This document shows positions 1 to 6,217 of a stretch of 9,065 nt of DNA, piece after piece. This DNA comes from Dichotomicrobium sp964466965 (GTDB lineage Bacteria; Pseudomonadota; Alphaproteobacteria; Rhizobiales; Rhodomicrobiaceae). The position numbers and the translations under genes were made by a program. Numbering within the stretch: position 1 is the stretch's first letter; each line of letters opens with the position of its first letter. The stretch covers positions 1 through 9,065 of the forward strand of contig CAYXPZ010000092.1 in NCBI GenBank assembly GCA_964466965.1, in the 5' to 3' direction. The notes beneath the pieces are model-generated. The model had not been told where the DNA came from and ran no database searches. It saw only the letters and a list, made by a program, of their open reading frames with translations.

Positions 1-569
1 CGGAGCGCGGCGCGCGGCTGGCGCGCGATGTCGAGGAGACCTTTACGCGGATCGACGAACTCGTTGCCGGGCTGCCGGAGGAAGAGCGCCCGCGGGTCTA
101 TCTGGCGCGCGGGCCCAACGGGCTTGAGACCGGCACGCGCGGCTCCATTAACACCGAGATCATCGAGCGCGCGGGCGGCATCAACGTTGCTGACGCGCCG
201 GGGCGCGGGCGGATCGTGCAGGTCTCGATTGAGCAGGTGATCGTCGCAAACCCCGACACGATCGTCACCTGGGACCCAACCTTCTACAAGACCGTCTGGG
301 ACAATCCGCTCTGGCAGGGCATCGAGGCGGTCAAGCGGGGGCGCGTCTACCTCGCGCCGTCCGTGCCGTTCGGGTGGATCGACCGGCCGCCGTCCATTAA
401 CCGCATGATGGGCCTGAAATGGATGGCCGCGACGCTCTATCCCGACCGCTGGGAGGGCGATCTCGCCAAAGAGGTCAAGGACTTCTACAAGCTGTATTAT
501 CATGTCGACCTGAGCGATGAGAAATTTAACACGCTGCTTGAATGGGCCAAGGGACGACCGCCGCAGTAA
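1..569 (+). CDS. Periplasmic binding protein of a FecB/BtuF-type ABC importer (3' part only)
   Basis: This is the C-terminal 188 or so residues of a substrate-binding protein. The reading frame is open from base 3 and ends with TAA at 567-569; the N-terminal half, including any signal peptide, lies upstream of the window. Such proteins usually have about 340-380 residues. In the family, this part forms the end of the inter-lobe helix and the C-terminal lobe that closes over the ligand. Visible family-like stretches are GLETGTRGSINTEIIERAGG, then a VANPDTIVTWD segment, then PFGWIDRPPSINRMMGLKW and a tail rich in Tyr, Leu and acidic residues. This wording resembles the HemV-2/MolA-like branch of COG0614, whose members bind iron complexes, heme, cobalamin or, for Haemophilus MolA, molybdate and tungstate. 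The permease gene starts 28 bases before this stop codon and an ATPase gene follows, so the role as binding component of an importer is firm. The ligand cannot be read from the sequence. Confidence 0.9.
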   Translation, partial: ERGARLARDVEETFTRIDELVAGLPEEERPRVYLARGPNGLETGTRGSINTEIIERAGGINVADAPGRGRIVQVSIEQVIVANPDTIVTWDPTFYKTVWDNPLWQGIEAVKRGRVYLAPSVPFGWIDRPPSINRMMGLKWMAATLYPDRWEGDLAKEVKDFYKLYYHVDLSDEKFNTLLEWAKGRPPQ

Positions 570-1573
570 GCCGCATCCGCGCCCGCGCCGGGGGCTTGAG
601 CCTCGGTGTGTCGCTGGCCGGCGCGCTGGCGTTGCTCGGCTTTGCGGCGCTGATGATCGGGCCGTATCCGCTCTCTCCGGGGCAGGTGCTCGGTGCGCTC
701 ATCGGGGCGGGCAACACGCAAGCGGAACTCGTCGTGTGGAATATCCGCCTGCCGCGCGTGGCGGCTGCACTGCTGGTGGGCGCTGCTCTGGCGGCGGCGG
801 GCGCATCCTATCAGGCGCTGTTTCGCAACCCGCTGGTCTCCCCTGACATTCTCGGCGTTTCGGCAGGCGCGGGGCTCGGCGCGGTGCTCGGCATCTTCCT
901 GTCGCTGCCGGTGGTGGGCATCCAGCTTGCGGCCTTCACGGGCGGGATGGGCGCGGTCGGGCTCGTGATGGTGGTTGCGGGCGCGGTGCGCCACGGCGAC
1001 CGGACGCTGATCCTCGTGCTGACGGGGGTTGTCATCGGCGCGCTGGCCGGGGCGGCGACCTCGCTTGTCAAGGTGATGGCCGATCCTTATGACCAGCTTC
1101 CCGCCATCACCTTTTGGCTGCTCGGCTCGCTCGCGGCGGTAACGCCCGCCGATGTTGCGCCCGCGATCCTGCCGGTGACGGTGGGGCTTGCCGCGCTTGG
1201 CTTGCTGCGTTGGCGGATCAACGTGCTCGGCATGGGCGATGAAGAGGCGCGCGCGCTCGGCGTCGAGGCCGGCCGGCTACGTCTGTGGACCATCGCGGCG
1301 GCAACGCTGATCACCGCGAGTGTCACGGCGGTCGCGGGCGTGATCGGCTGGGTCGGGCTGGTGATCCCCCATATCGGGCGGATGCTGGTCGGGCCGGGCT
1401 TCGGGCGGCTGTTGCCGGTGTCAGCGGCGATCGGCGCGGGCTATCTTTTGGTCGTCGACACGCTGGCGCGCACCATCGCGACCACCGAGGTCCCACTCGG
1501 GATCCTCACAGCGGTGATCGGCGCGCCGTTCTTCGTCTGGCTACTGGCGCGCGGCCGGCGCGGGTGGTCGTGA
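542..1573 (+). CDS. FecCD-family ABC transporter permease
   Basis: A 343-residue, very hydrophobic inner-membrane protein of the FecCD/BtuC family, whose members usually have about 320-350 residues and ten membrane helices. It would form the homodimeric channel for the substrate delivered by the upstream binding protein. Landmarks: a first hydrophobic segment near residues 20-40; the family block around 69-113 (RLPR, then GASYQALFRNPLVSPDILGV); the cytoplasmic coupling loop around 231-248 (GDEEARALGVEAGRLRL), which contacts the ATPase; GWVGLVIPHIGR at 269-280; and a last helix ending in LLARGRR. The ATG at 542 overlaps the binding-protein gene by 28 bases and has no clear Shine-Dalgarno sequence, which suggests translational coupling. 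An in-frame GTG at 608 would remove the overlap but leave little before the first helix. The stop TGA (1571-1573) shares a base with the ATPase ATG. Family assignment is secure; the substrate is unknown. Confidence 0.95.
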   Translation: MGQGTTAAVSRIRARAGGLSLGVSLAGALALLGFAALMIGPYPLSPGQVLGALIGAGNTQAELVVWNIRLPRVAAALLVGAALAAAGASYQALFRNPLVSPDILGVSAGAGLGAVLGIFLSLPVVGIQLAAFTGGMGAVGLVMVVAGAVRHGDRTLILVLTGVVIGALAGAATSLVKVMADPYDQLPAITFWLLGSLAAVTPADVAPAILPVTVGLAALGLLRWRINVLGMGDEEARALGVEAGRLRLWTIAAATLITASVTAVAGVIGWVGLVIPHIGRMLVGPGFGRLLPVSAAIGAGYLLVVDTLARTIATTEVPLGILTAVIGAPFFVWLLARGRRGWS

Positions 1574-2397
1574 TGCTGGAAGCGCGCGATCTGGCGATCG
1601 GGTACGGCGGCAAGGTGATCGGCTCGGGCCTGTCGCTGGACGTGCGCACCGGCGAAATCCTCTGCCTGCTCGGGCCAAACGGCTGCGGCAAGACCACGCT
1701 GTTCAAGACGCTGCTCGGCCTGATCCCACAGCTCGGCGGCGATGTGCGGGTCGATGGCGCGCCGCTGGCCGGACTGTCGCGCGCGAAGATCGCGCAGGCG
1801 ATAGCATATGTGCCGCAGCAGCACGCGCCGCCGTTTCCTTATGAAGCCATCGAGATCGTGCTGATGGGCCGCACGGCGCGGCTCGGCGCGTTCGCCCAGC
1901 CTGGGGCGGAGGACCGGCGGGTGGCAGAGGCAGCGCTAAACCGGCTCGGCATCGCTGATCTGGCTGGGCGGGACTATTCGCGGCTCTCTGGCGGGCAGCG
2001 CCAACTCGTGCTGATCGCCCGCGCGCTAGCGCAGGAGGCGCCGCTCTTGGTGATGGATGAGCCGACAGCCAGCCTTGATTTCGGCAATCAGGCGCGTGTG
2101 CTCGCGGAGGTCGCCAAGCTGGCGCGCGATGCCGACACGGAGCAGCGCGGCGTGATCCTCTCCACCCACGACCCCGATCAAGCTTTTGCCCTGGGCGCGG
2201 AAGCGCTGCTGATGCAAAATGGCCAGATCGTAGGAGGGGGCCGGCCGGAGGAGGCACTGACCGGCAAGGCCCTGAGCGCGGTCTACGGCGTGGCGGTCAG
2301 CGTGGAGCGCACCGAGAGCGGGCGGCTGGTTTGCGCGCCCGCGCTGCGCGACCACTCAGCGCCGGGCATGAGCTGCGACGCCTTGATCAGCAGATGA
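1573..2397 (+). CDS. ABC transporter ATP-binding protein (FepC/BtuD type)
   Basis: A 274-residue cytoplasmic ATPase that powers the importer. All nucleotide-binding motifs are intact: Walker A GPNGCGKT at residues 34-41, Q-loop Gln82 in YVPQQ, signature LSGGQ at 138-142, Walker B LLVMDE at 158-163 with Glu163 as catalytic base, D-loop SLD at 167-169, and switch His199 in STHD. The region after the Q-loop (YEAIEIVLMGR) is typical of the iron-siderophore/cobalamin group. I chose the ATG at 1573-1575, which overlaps the permease stop as TGATG. The GTG immediately before it (1570) is an equally placed alternative. The frame is open further upstream to 1285, but that stretch is the permease gene read in another frame. 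Near the end the protein runs about 25 residues past the usual VYGV motif, with a tail containing two Cys of no evident function. Operon order is binding protein, permease, ATPase. Confidence 0.95.
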   Translation: MLEARDLAIGYGGKVIGSGLSLDVRTGEILCLLGPNGCGKTTLFKTLLGLIPQLGGDVRVDGAPLAGLSRAKIAQAIAYVPQQHAPPFPYEAIEIVLMGRTARLGAFAQPGAEDRRVAEAALNRLGIADLAGRDYSRLSGGQRQLVLIARALAQEAPLLVMDEPTASLDFGNQARVLAEVAKLARDADTEQRGVILSTHDPDQAFALGAEALLMQNGQIVGGGRPEEALTGKALSAVYGVAVSVERTESGRLVCAPALRDHSAPGMSCDALISR

Positions 2398-2403
2398 CCT
2401 TTT

Positions 2404-2487
2404 GTGCATCCGACCGGCGTGAGATTGGGAACCGCGTCGCACCACAACATCACGCATGATCACGCGTTCTCCCAAAACTGTGATGCA
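2404..2487. repeat. Imperfect palindrome just after the ATPase stop codon
   Basis: Three short blocks are mutually complementary in nested order: TGCATC (2405-2410) with GATGCA (2482-2487), TTGGGA (2425-2430) with TCCCAA (2470-2475), and CGCGT (2433-2437) with ACGCG (2462-2466). The intervening segments are unequal in length, so the fold is imperfect. It begins GTGCATC-C-GAC seven bases after the TGA, which recalls the ends of the hairpins at 5111-5270, but the match is short and could be chance. It may help end the transporter mRNA or protect its 3' end. Confidence 0.35.
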
Positions 2488-2581
2488 GACAGCGCACATC
2501 AGGTCATAAAAATCCGCACCAGTCGTCCACATTCACGCCATTTTTGATCACTTCGCGCTATCGTGCCGGGCACTTTCAGCG

Positions 2582-2587
2582 TATAAT
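2582..2587 (+). promoter_or_regulatory. Possible -10 box (TATAAT) upstream of the peptidoglycan-binding-like gene
   Basis: A perfect TATAAT lies 71 bases before the ATG at 2659. No good -35 hexamer sits 16-18 bases upstream: the best TTGATC, at 2544-2549, is 32 bases away, and there is no extended TG before the box. It is therefore only a weak promoter candidate, supported mainly by its place in the less GC-rich gap before a gene that needs its own promoter. Confidence 0.3.
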
Positions 2588-2658
2588 TAATGGTGTTGTT
2601 GTTGAAGTGAGTGCTCGGTCTGTGAGCGCCTTCGCGTTTCTTCCATGGAGATTTGATT

Positions 2659-3638
2659 ATGTGGCGCCCTGTTGCGTTGTCGGCGTTTTTGGCATTGCTC
2701 TTCATGTCTTCCCGGTCCGGCGAAGAGCCAATCGACCACAAGGCGAATGATGTTTCCAAGACAAACGATGTCTCTAATACATTAGATACCGCGAAGTCGG
2801 ATTTCGGCGCGCCGGCAAAACAGACAAGCGAAAATAATAAAACAATTAAGATTGATCTTGCCCAGTCTTCCGCGCACGCCAAAACAGAAAATGCCCCGGG
2901 GGAAGAAATCGCGAACGCGGAGCGTGACGATGCAGCCGGCGCCGAGGATGCCGTAGAGGCTGCAAAATCCACGCGCAGCGATGACGAAAGCATAGACGTC
3001 GCCAGTGTCGCGACTGTGGGCCAGCAGACAATCCCGCTGCCGTCGCCGAAATCCGATCCAAATGCCTCCGATACCCGCGTCGTCGTCACCCTCGGGGAGC
3101 AAAAAACGGCTCTGACAAGCGGCGAAGACGCCTTGAGGCTTATGCCGCCAGGGCCGGATTTTGCCGCAAAGGTGCAGACCGAACTCGCCCGGCTTGGTTG
3201 TTATCGCGGCCGTATCGACAACATTTGGGGCCCGATGAGCCGGAATGCCGTGGCGCAGTTCAACCGCTTTGCAAAAGCCCAGATCCCAGTAAGACAACCG
3301 ACGCGCGCGTTGTTGAGTTCAACGCGGAAAGCGCCGGATGGCTACTGTACGGATGCCGCAAACGGGGAAGCGCCGAAACTTGCGGCGCTTGATCCAAGCG
3401 TGAGCTTGGAAGCGATCAAGAACCGTCCGTCTTATCTGCCACCGTGGATGCGCGGAGAGCCTATGCCGGACCCGGACGAGAATGTGGTCGAGGCGGCTGA
3501 GGAGCAGCCGGACGTGTCTCCGTCCGCTACGCCGTCCACTCAGACCACGGCTACGCGCAGCACGCGAACACAGCGGACCCGCACGTCATCGCGGCGCGTT
3601 CGTCAGCGTCAAGTACGTCGCCGGGCCGCAAGCCGCTC
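2659..3638 (+). CDS. Membrane-anchored protein with peptidoglycan-binding-like domain (3' end lost in gap)
   Basis: 326 complete codons are visible before the reading frame enters the run of Ns, so the protein is truncated by the assembly. Start ATG 2659 has GGAG eight bases upstream; an in-frame TTG at 2653 sits too close to it. A hydrophobic N-terminal stretch (VALSAFLALLFM, residues 5-16) suggests a signal anchor; I see no lipobox and no clear AXA cleavage site. Residues 20-150 are a disordered, acidic, Asp/Glu/Ser/Ala-rich linker. Residues 167-230 resemble a PG_binding_1-type domain (VQTELARLGCY, then IDNIWGPMSRNAVAQFNRF), with Cys181 and Cys230 placed as a possible disulfide pair, which I recall from similar alphaproteobacterial proteins. 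After a PPWMRGEPMPDPDE segment the protein becomes Ser/Thr/Arg-rich and strongly basic (about 285-326). It probably lies in the periplasm, bound to the wall. Its function is unknown, and an enzymatic domain could lie in the missing part. Confidence 0.75.
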
Positions 3639-3738
3639 NNNNNNNNNNNNNNNNNNNNNNNNNNNNNNNNNNNNNNNNNNNNNNNNNNNNNNNNNNNNNN
3701 NNNNNNNNNNNNNNNNNNNNNNNNNNNNNNNNNNNNNN
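3639..3738. other. Assembly gap (100 Ns)
   Basis: Exactly 100 Ns, which is the usual placeholder for a join of unknown length. It removes the 3' ends of two convergent genes: the peptidoglycan-binding-like gene on the plus strand and UDP-glucose dehydrogenase on the minus strand. Protein sequence read through it is meaningless, because neither length nor frame is known. Relative order of the flanks depends on scaffolding evidence that I cannot see. Confidence 0.99.
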
Positions 3739-4967
3739 ACACGCCCCCGCATCCGCTGCTTGGTCGCCTTCAGATTGAGAGCCCGGAACTCGTTCCATTC
3801 GGTCAGGATCACGAGAAGGTCCGCGCCATCGGCGGCCTCCAGAACGTTGTCGGCCCAAATCACGCCGGGCAAAAGCGCCTCTGCGTTCCCGCGTCCCTGG
3901 GGATCGTAAGCCTGGACGCGCGCGCCGCGTTCCATTAACATAGGCAGGATCACAAGGCTTGGCGCCTCGCGCATGTCATCCGTGTTGGGTTTGAACGTGA
4001 CGCCGAGACAGGCGATGGTCTTGCCGCGTACCTCGCCGCCGGCCGCTTGCTCGATCCGCGCAATCATCGCGATCTTGCGCTCGTTGTTCACCTTTTCGAC
4101 CTGCTCGACGAGTGAAAGCGGCGCCCGCGCCTCACGCCCTGTGCGGACCAATGCCGATACATCTTTCGGAAAGCACGACCCGCCGAATCCCGGCCCGGGA
4201 TGGAGGAACTTATCGCCGATACGCCGGTCGGAGCCGATGGCGGTCGCCACCTGCTGTACGTCCGCGCCGACTTCTTCACACAGGTCGGAAATCTCGTTGA
4301 TGAAGCTGATCTTCATGGCGAGGAATGCATTTGCGGCATACTTGGCAAGCTCGGCAGACTCGCGGCCCACGAAGATCACCGGCGCATTGCGCAGGCGCAG
4401 CGGCTCGTAAACACGCTCCATTGTCGCCTGCGCACGCGGCTCGTCCACGCCCACCAGGACACGGTCAGGATGGGTGAAGTCCTGGATTGCCGAGCCCTCT
4501 CGCAGAAACTCCGGGTTGGAGCAAACCGCGAAGTCGGCATCGGGGCGCAGTTCGCGCAGACGCCGCTCGATTTCCCGGCTGGTGCCGACGGGAACCGTCG
4601 ATTTTGTCGTCACGACGGTGAACCCGGACAGATGCGGCGCGATCTCCGTGACCGCCTGATACACGTAACTGAGGTCGGCGTAACCGTCGCCCCGGCGCAT
4701 CGGCGTGCCGACCGCAAGAAAGACGAGGTCCGCGTCGCCCACCGAACTCGCGACTTCGGTGGAGAATTTCAGCCGGCCCGCGCGCACATTGCGTTCGACA
4801 AGTTCTTCAAGACCAGGCTCATATATCGGCATGCGCCCGGCGAGAATGCTGCCGACTTTATCTTCGTCCTTGTCTACGCAATGGACGTCCCAGCCAAAAT
4901 TGGAGAAACAGGCCGCGGACACGAGCCCGACGTAGCCCGCCCCAATCATGCAGATCTTCAAACTCAT
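3739..4967 (-). CDS. ugd: UDP-glucose 6-dehydrogenase (C-terminus lost in gap)
   Basis: It oxidises UDP-glucose to UDP-glucuronate with two NAD+, giving the precursor for acidic surface polysaccharides or glucuronate-containing lipids. 409 residues are visible; the family usually has about 430-445, so roughly 25-35 are missing in the Ns. The final visible bases fit Val, as expected for the family's approach to its DLRN-like end. Domains: N-terminal NAD-binding fold with GAGYVG at 9-14, STVPVGT at 123-129 and NPEFLREG at 151-158; central dimerisation helix with Lys209, Asn213 and Lys219; catalytic Cys265 in FGGSCFPKD (261-269); C-terminal UDP-binding fold with GVTFKPNTDDMREAPS at 322-337. All key residues are present. 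The start ATG (4965-4967) has GGGAGA directly before it, an unusually short spacing. serB lies upstream on the same strand but about 300 bases away, so ugd probably has its own promoter there. Often called rkpK in rhizobia. Confidence 0.95.
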
Positions 4968-5030
4968 TCTCCCGATGGTTATGCCGGCGCTTCGCCAAGT
5001 TTATGTGCTCGTGATGGGTGGCGATGTCCG

Positions 5031-5067
5031 TGATGATACTGGCTAAATAGCCAATATGGGATCATCA
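5031..5067. promoter_or_regulatory. Nested inverted repeat upstream of ugd, possible operator
   Basis: The inner arms TGGCTA (5040-5045) and TAGCCA (5048-5053) are separated by AA. The outer arms TGATGAT (5031-5037) and ATCATCA (5061-5067) are also perfect. The site lies 64-100 bases before the ugd start and is AT-richer than its surroundings. TTGGCT and TATCAT on the minus strand are 10 bases apart, too close for a standard promoter pair, so I make no promoter call. A dyad at this place could bind a regulator of ugd; this is inference from position and symmetry only. Confidence 0.4.
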
Positions 5068-5110
5068 TGCAAACAGACCGCGTTTCTCGGAAAGCCAGCC
5101 CTCGCGGCTC

Positions 5111-5181
5111 GTGCAGTGACGCAGACACGTGATCCACGCTTGCAGCGCTCTCGCATGCGAGTGTCTGTGTCGGAACTGCAC
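5111..5181 (-). repeat. 71-bp imperfect hairpin element, copy 1
   Basis: Outer stem GTGCAGT (5111-5117) with ACTGCAC (5175-5181), seven pairs; then a three-base bulge GGA (5172-5174) on one arm; then GAC (5118-5120) with GTC (5169-5171); a G-T wobble; then CAGACAC (5122-5128) with GTGTCTG (5161-5167). The loop contains a perfect 12-bp palindrome CTCGCATGCGAG at 5150-5161, whose last base is shared with the stem. Read on the minus strand, the bulged arm comes first (GTGCAGT-TCC-GAC). Copy 2 has this order on the plus strand, so the two copies are in opposite orientation. No T-run follows on either strand. Confidence 0.7.
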
Positions 5182-5200
5182 TAGAAACACGATTTTGCGC

Positions 5201-5270
5201 GTGCATCTTTGACGCATTCATTCGCGCTCGGACTCGCTGCGCGCTCAAGCGAATGAAGGCGTCGATGCAC
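5201..5270 (+). repeat. 70-bp imperfect hairpin element, copy 2, abutting the serB stop codon
   Basis: Outer stem GTGCATC (5201-5207) with GATGCAC (5264-5270), seven pairs; a three-base bulge TTT (5208-5210); GACGC (5211-5215) with GCGTC (5259-5263); one A/G mismatch; TTCATTCGC (5217-5225) with GCGAATGAA (5249-5257). That gives 21 paired positions around a 23-base loop. The right end touches the serB stop codon (5270-5272 as read on plus), so on the serB mRNA the hairpin follows the stop at once. No clear U-tract follows, which makes an ordinary rho-independent terminator unlikely; mRNA 3'-end protection or a REP-like mobile repeat fit better. Confidence 0.8.
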
Positions 5271-6160
5271 TAGCGGCTAAAGGACGTCTTGGGATAGCCT
5301 TGCACATAGAGGAGCGCGGTCAGATCGCAGTGGCGTATGCAGACGTCTGCCTCAGCCGCGACGGCTGGCTTGGCGTGATATCCGACGCTCAGCCCCGCAC
5401 GCGCCATCATCGCGAGATCGTTGGCGCCGTCCCCCACGGCTAAGGTGTCTTGCAACGCAATGTTTCGCGATGCCGCGACCTCAAGGAGGGTGTCACGCTT
5501 TGCGTCGCGTCCCAGGATCGGCTCGGCGAGGCCGGCAAGCCTGCCATTCTTGAACACCAGCGTGTTGCCGCGGTGCGTATCAAACCCCGCCCACGCGGCG
5601 ACGGCAGCGGTGAAGAATGTGAAGCCGCCAGAGACCAGCACGGTGTAAGCCCCATGAGCGCGCATGGTGCTGACAAGCTCGCGCGCCCCCGTGTTCAGCG
5701 CGATCCGGGTCTCCAACACCTCGGTCAGAGACGCCACAGGCAGTTGCAGAAGAAGTTCGATGCGCGCACGCAGCGCCTCTTCAAAGTTCAGTTCGCCGCG
5801 CATCGCGCGCTCGGTGATCGCGGCGACCTCCGGCTTCAACCCAACTGCGCCAGCGACCTCGTCCAGGCATTCCTGTGCGATGATCGTGCTATCCATATCC
5901 GCGATCAACAGCTGCTTGCGCCGATGTCCCGCTGGCAAAATGGCGTAATCTATTGGCGCGTCGCCGGTATGTTCTGCAAACTCATATCGCCAGGCCGAAA
6001 TGTCCCGGATCGAGCTATCCGGCAACTGAATCTCAAGCGCCTGATCTGGCGCCAGCCAGCGGGCGCCGCCAAATCCGGGGATGCGTGTTTGTGTGGCGTC
6101 CAGCAGCCCCGCGATCTGATCGCACGGCTCCGGCGTCATCAAAACGAGAACGTGGGTCAT
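5270..6160 (-). CDS. serB: Phosphoserine phosphatase
   Basis: It hydrolyses O-phosphoserine to serine, the last step of the phosphorylated serine pathway, in the cytoplasm. At 296 residues it has the usual length for the alphaproteobacterial form: an N-terminal region of about 80 residues, then the HAD phosphatase domain. HAD motifs are intact: DMDST at 88-92 (Asp88 nucleophile, Asp90 acid/base), Glu97 in the cap-side loop, Ser177-Gly178-Gly179 of motif II, Lys221 of motif III, and GDGANDLAM at 243-251 with Asp244 and Asp248 holding Mg2+. The start ATG (6158-6160) has GGAA at a good distance upstream. It is transcribed divergently from miaA across only 57 bases, so their promoters must lie close together or overlap. 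A hairpin element begins at its stop codon. Confidence 0.96.
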   Translation of the reverse strand: MTHVLVLMTPEPCDQIAGLLDATQTRIPGFGGARWLAPDQALEIQLPDSSIRDISAWRYEFAEHTGDAPIDYAILPAGHRRKQLLIADMDSTIIAQECLDEVAGAVGLKPEVAAITERAMRGELNFEEALRARIELLLQLPVASLTEVLETRIALNTGARELVSTMRAHGAYTVLVSGGFTFFTAAVAAWAGFDTHRGNTLVFKNGRLAGLAEPILGRDAKRDTLLEVAASRNIALQDTLAVGDGANDLAMMARAGLSVGYHAKPAVAAEADVCIRHCDLTALLYVQGYPKTSFSR

Positions 6161-6217
6161 TTGATTTCCAGTCTGCGCACAGACCCATGAGCAGTGGACT
6201 TGGTCGCGAGATCATGC
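6161..6217. promoter_or_regulatory. Short divergent intergenic region serB/miaA
   Basis: These 57 bases separate two divergent start codons and must contain, or partly overlap, promoters for both. I see no confident -35/-10 pair on either strand. If miaA instead starts at the in-frame GTG at 6194, the gap shrinks to 33 bases. Confidence 0.4.

Larger units (their letters stand above)
2398..2658. other. Intergenic stretch after the transporter operon
   Basis: There is no convincing gene in these 261 bases. The stretch is visibly less GC-rich than the transporter operon before it. It holds a weak imperfect palindrome (2404-2487), a short direct repeat ATCACGC at 2449-2455 and 2459-2465, a TATAAT hexamer at 2582-2587, and a good ribosome binding site, GGAG at 2647-2650, for the next gene. 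There is no hairpin followed by a T-run, so I do not call a rho-independent terminator. Confidence 0.6.
4968..5270. other. Palindrome-rich intergenic region between serB and ugd
   Basis: These 303 bases separate two minus-strand genes and hold no convincing gene. A minus-strand reading frame at 4979-5248 is an artefact of the repeats: it has no recognisable domain and an odd composition. The stretch holds three separate inverted repeats (5031-5067, 5111-5181, 5201-5270). The part nearest ugd (4968-5070) is the likely site of its promoter and leader; the part nearest serB is hairpin sequence starting next to its stop codon. Confidence 0.7.

Noticed and set aside
1285..1572. Upstream extension of the ATPase reading frame by 96 codons.
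   Set aside because: It overlaps the conserved C-terminal part of the permease in another frame, has no ABC-domain sequence, and the normal ATPase start is at 1573.
2449..2465. Direct repeat ATCACGC-ATG-ATCACGC as a regulator site.
   Set aside because: Seven-base repeats of this kind are easily found by chance, and it lies far from the next gene's start; noted only within the intergenic entry.
3609..3638. C-terminal residues of UDP-glucose dehydrogenase read across the Ns.
   Set aside because: Gap length and frame are unknown, and the residues do not resemble the family's C-terminus; those bases belong to the plus-strand gene.
4200..5033. A 277-residue plus-strand reading frame opposite ugd.
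   Set aside because: It is the antisense shadow of a strongly conserved gene in GC-rich DNA, with no domain and no ribosome binding site.
4979..5248. An 89-residue minus-strand reading frame between serB and ugd.
   Set aside because: It runs through three inverted repeats, has no recognisable domain, and is best explained as a chance open frame.
5111..5270. The hairpins as a CRISPR array or as classical rho-independent terminators.
   Set aside because: Only two unequal palindromes are present with no regular spacers, and neither is followed by a T-run on either strand.
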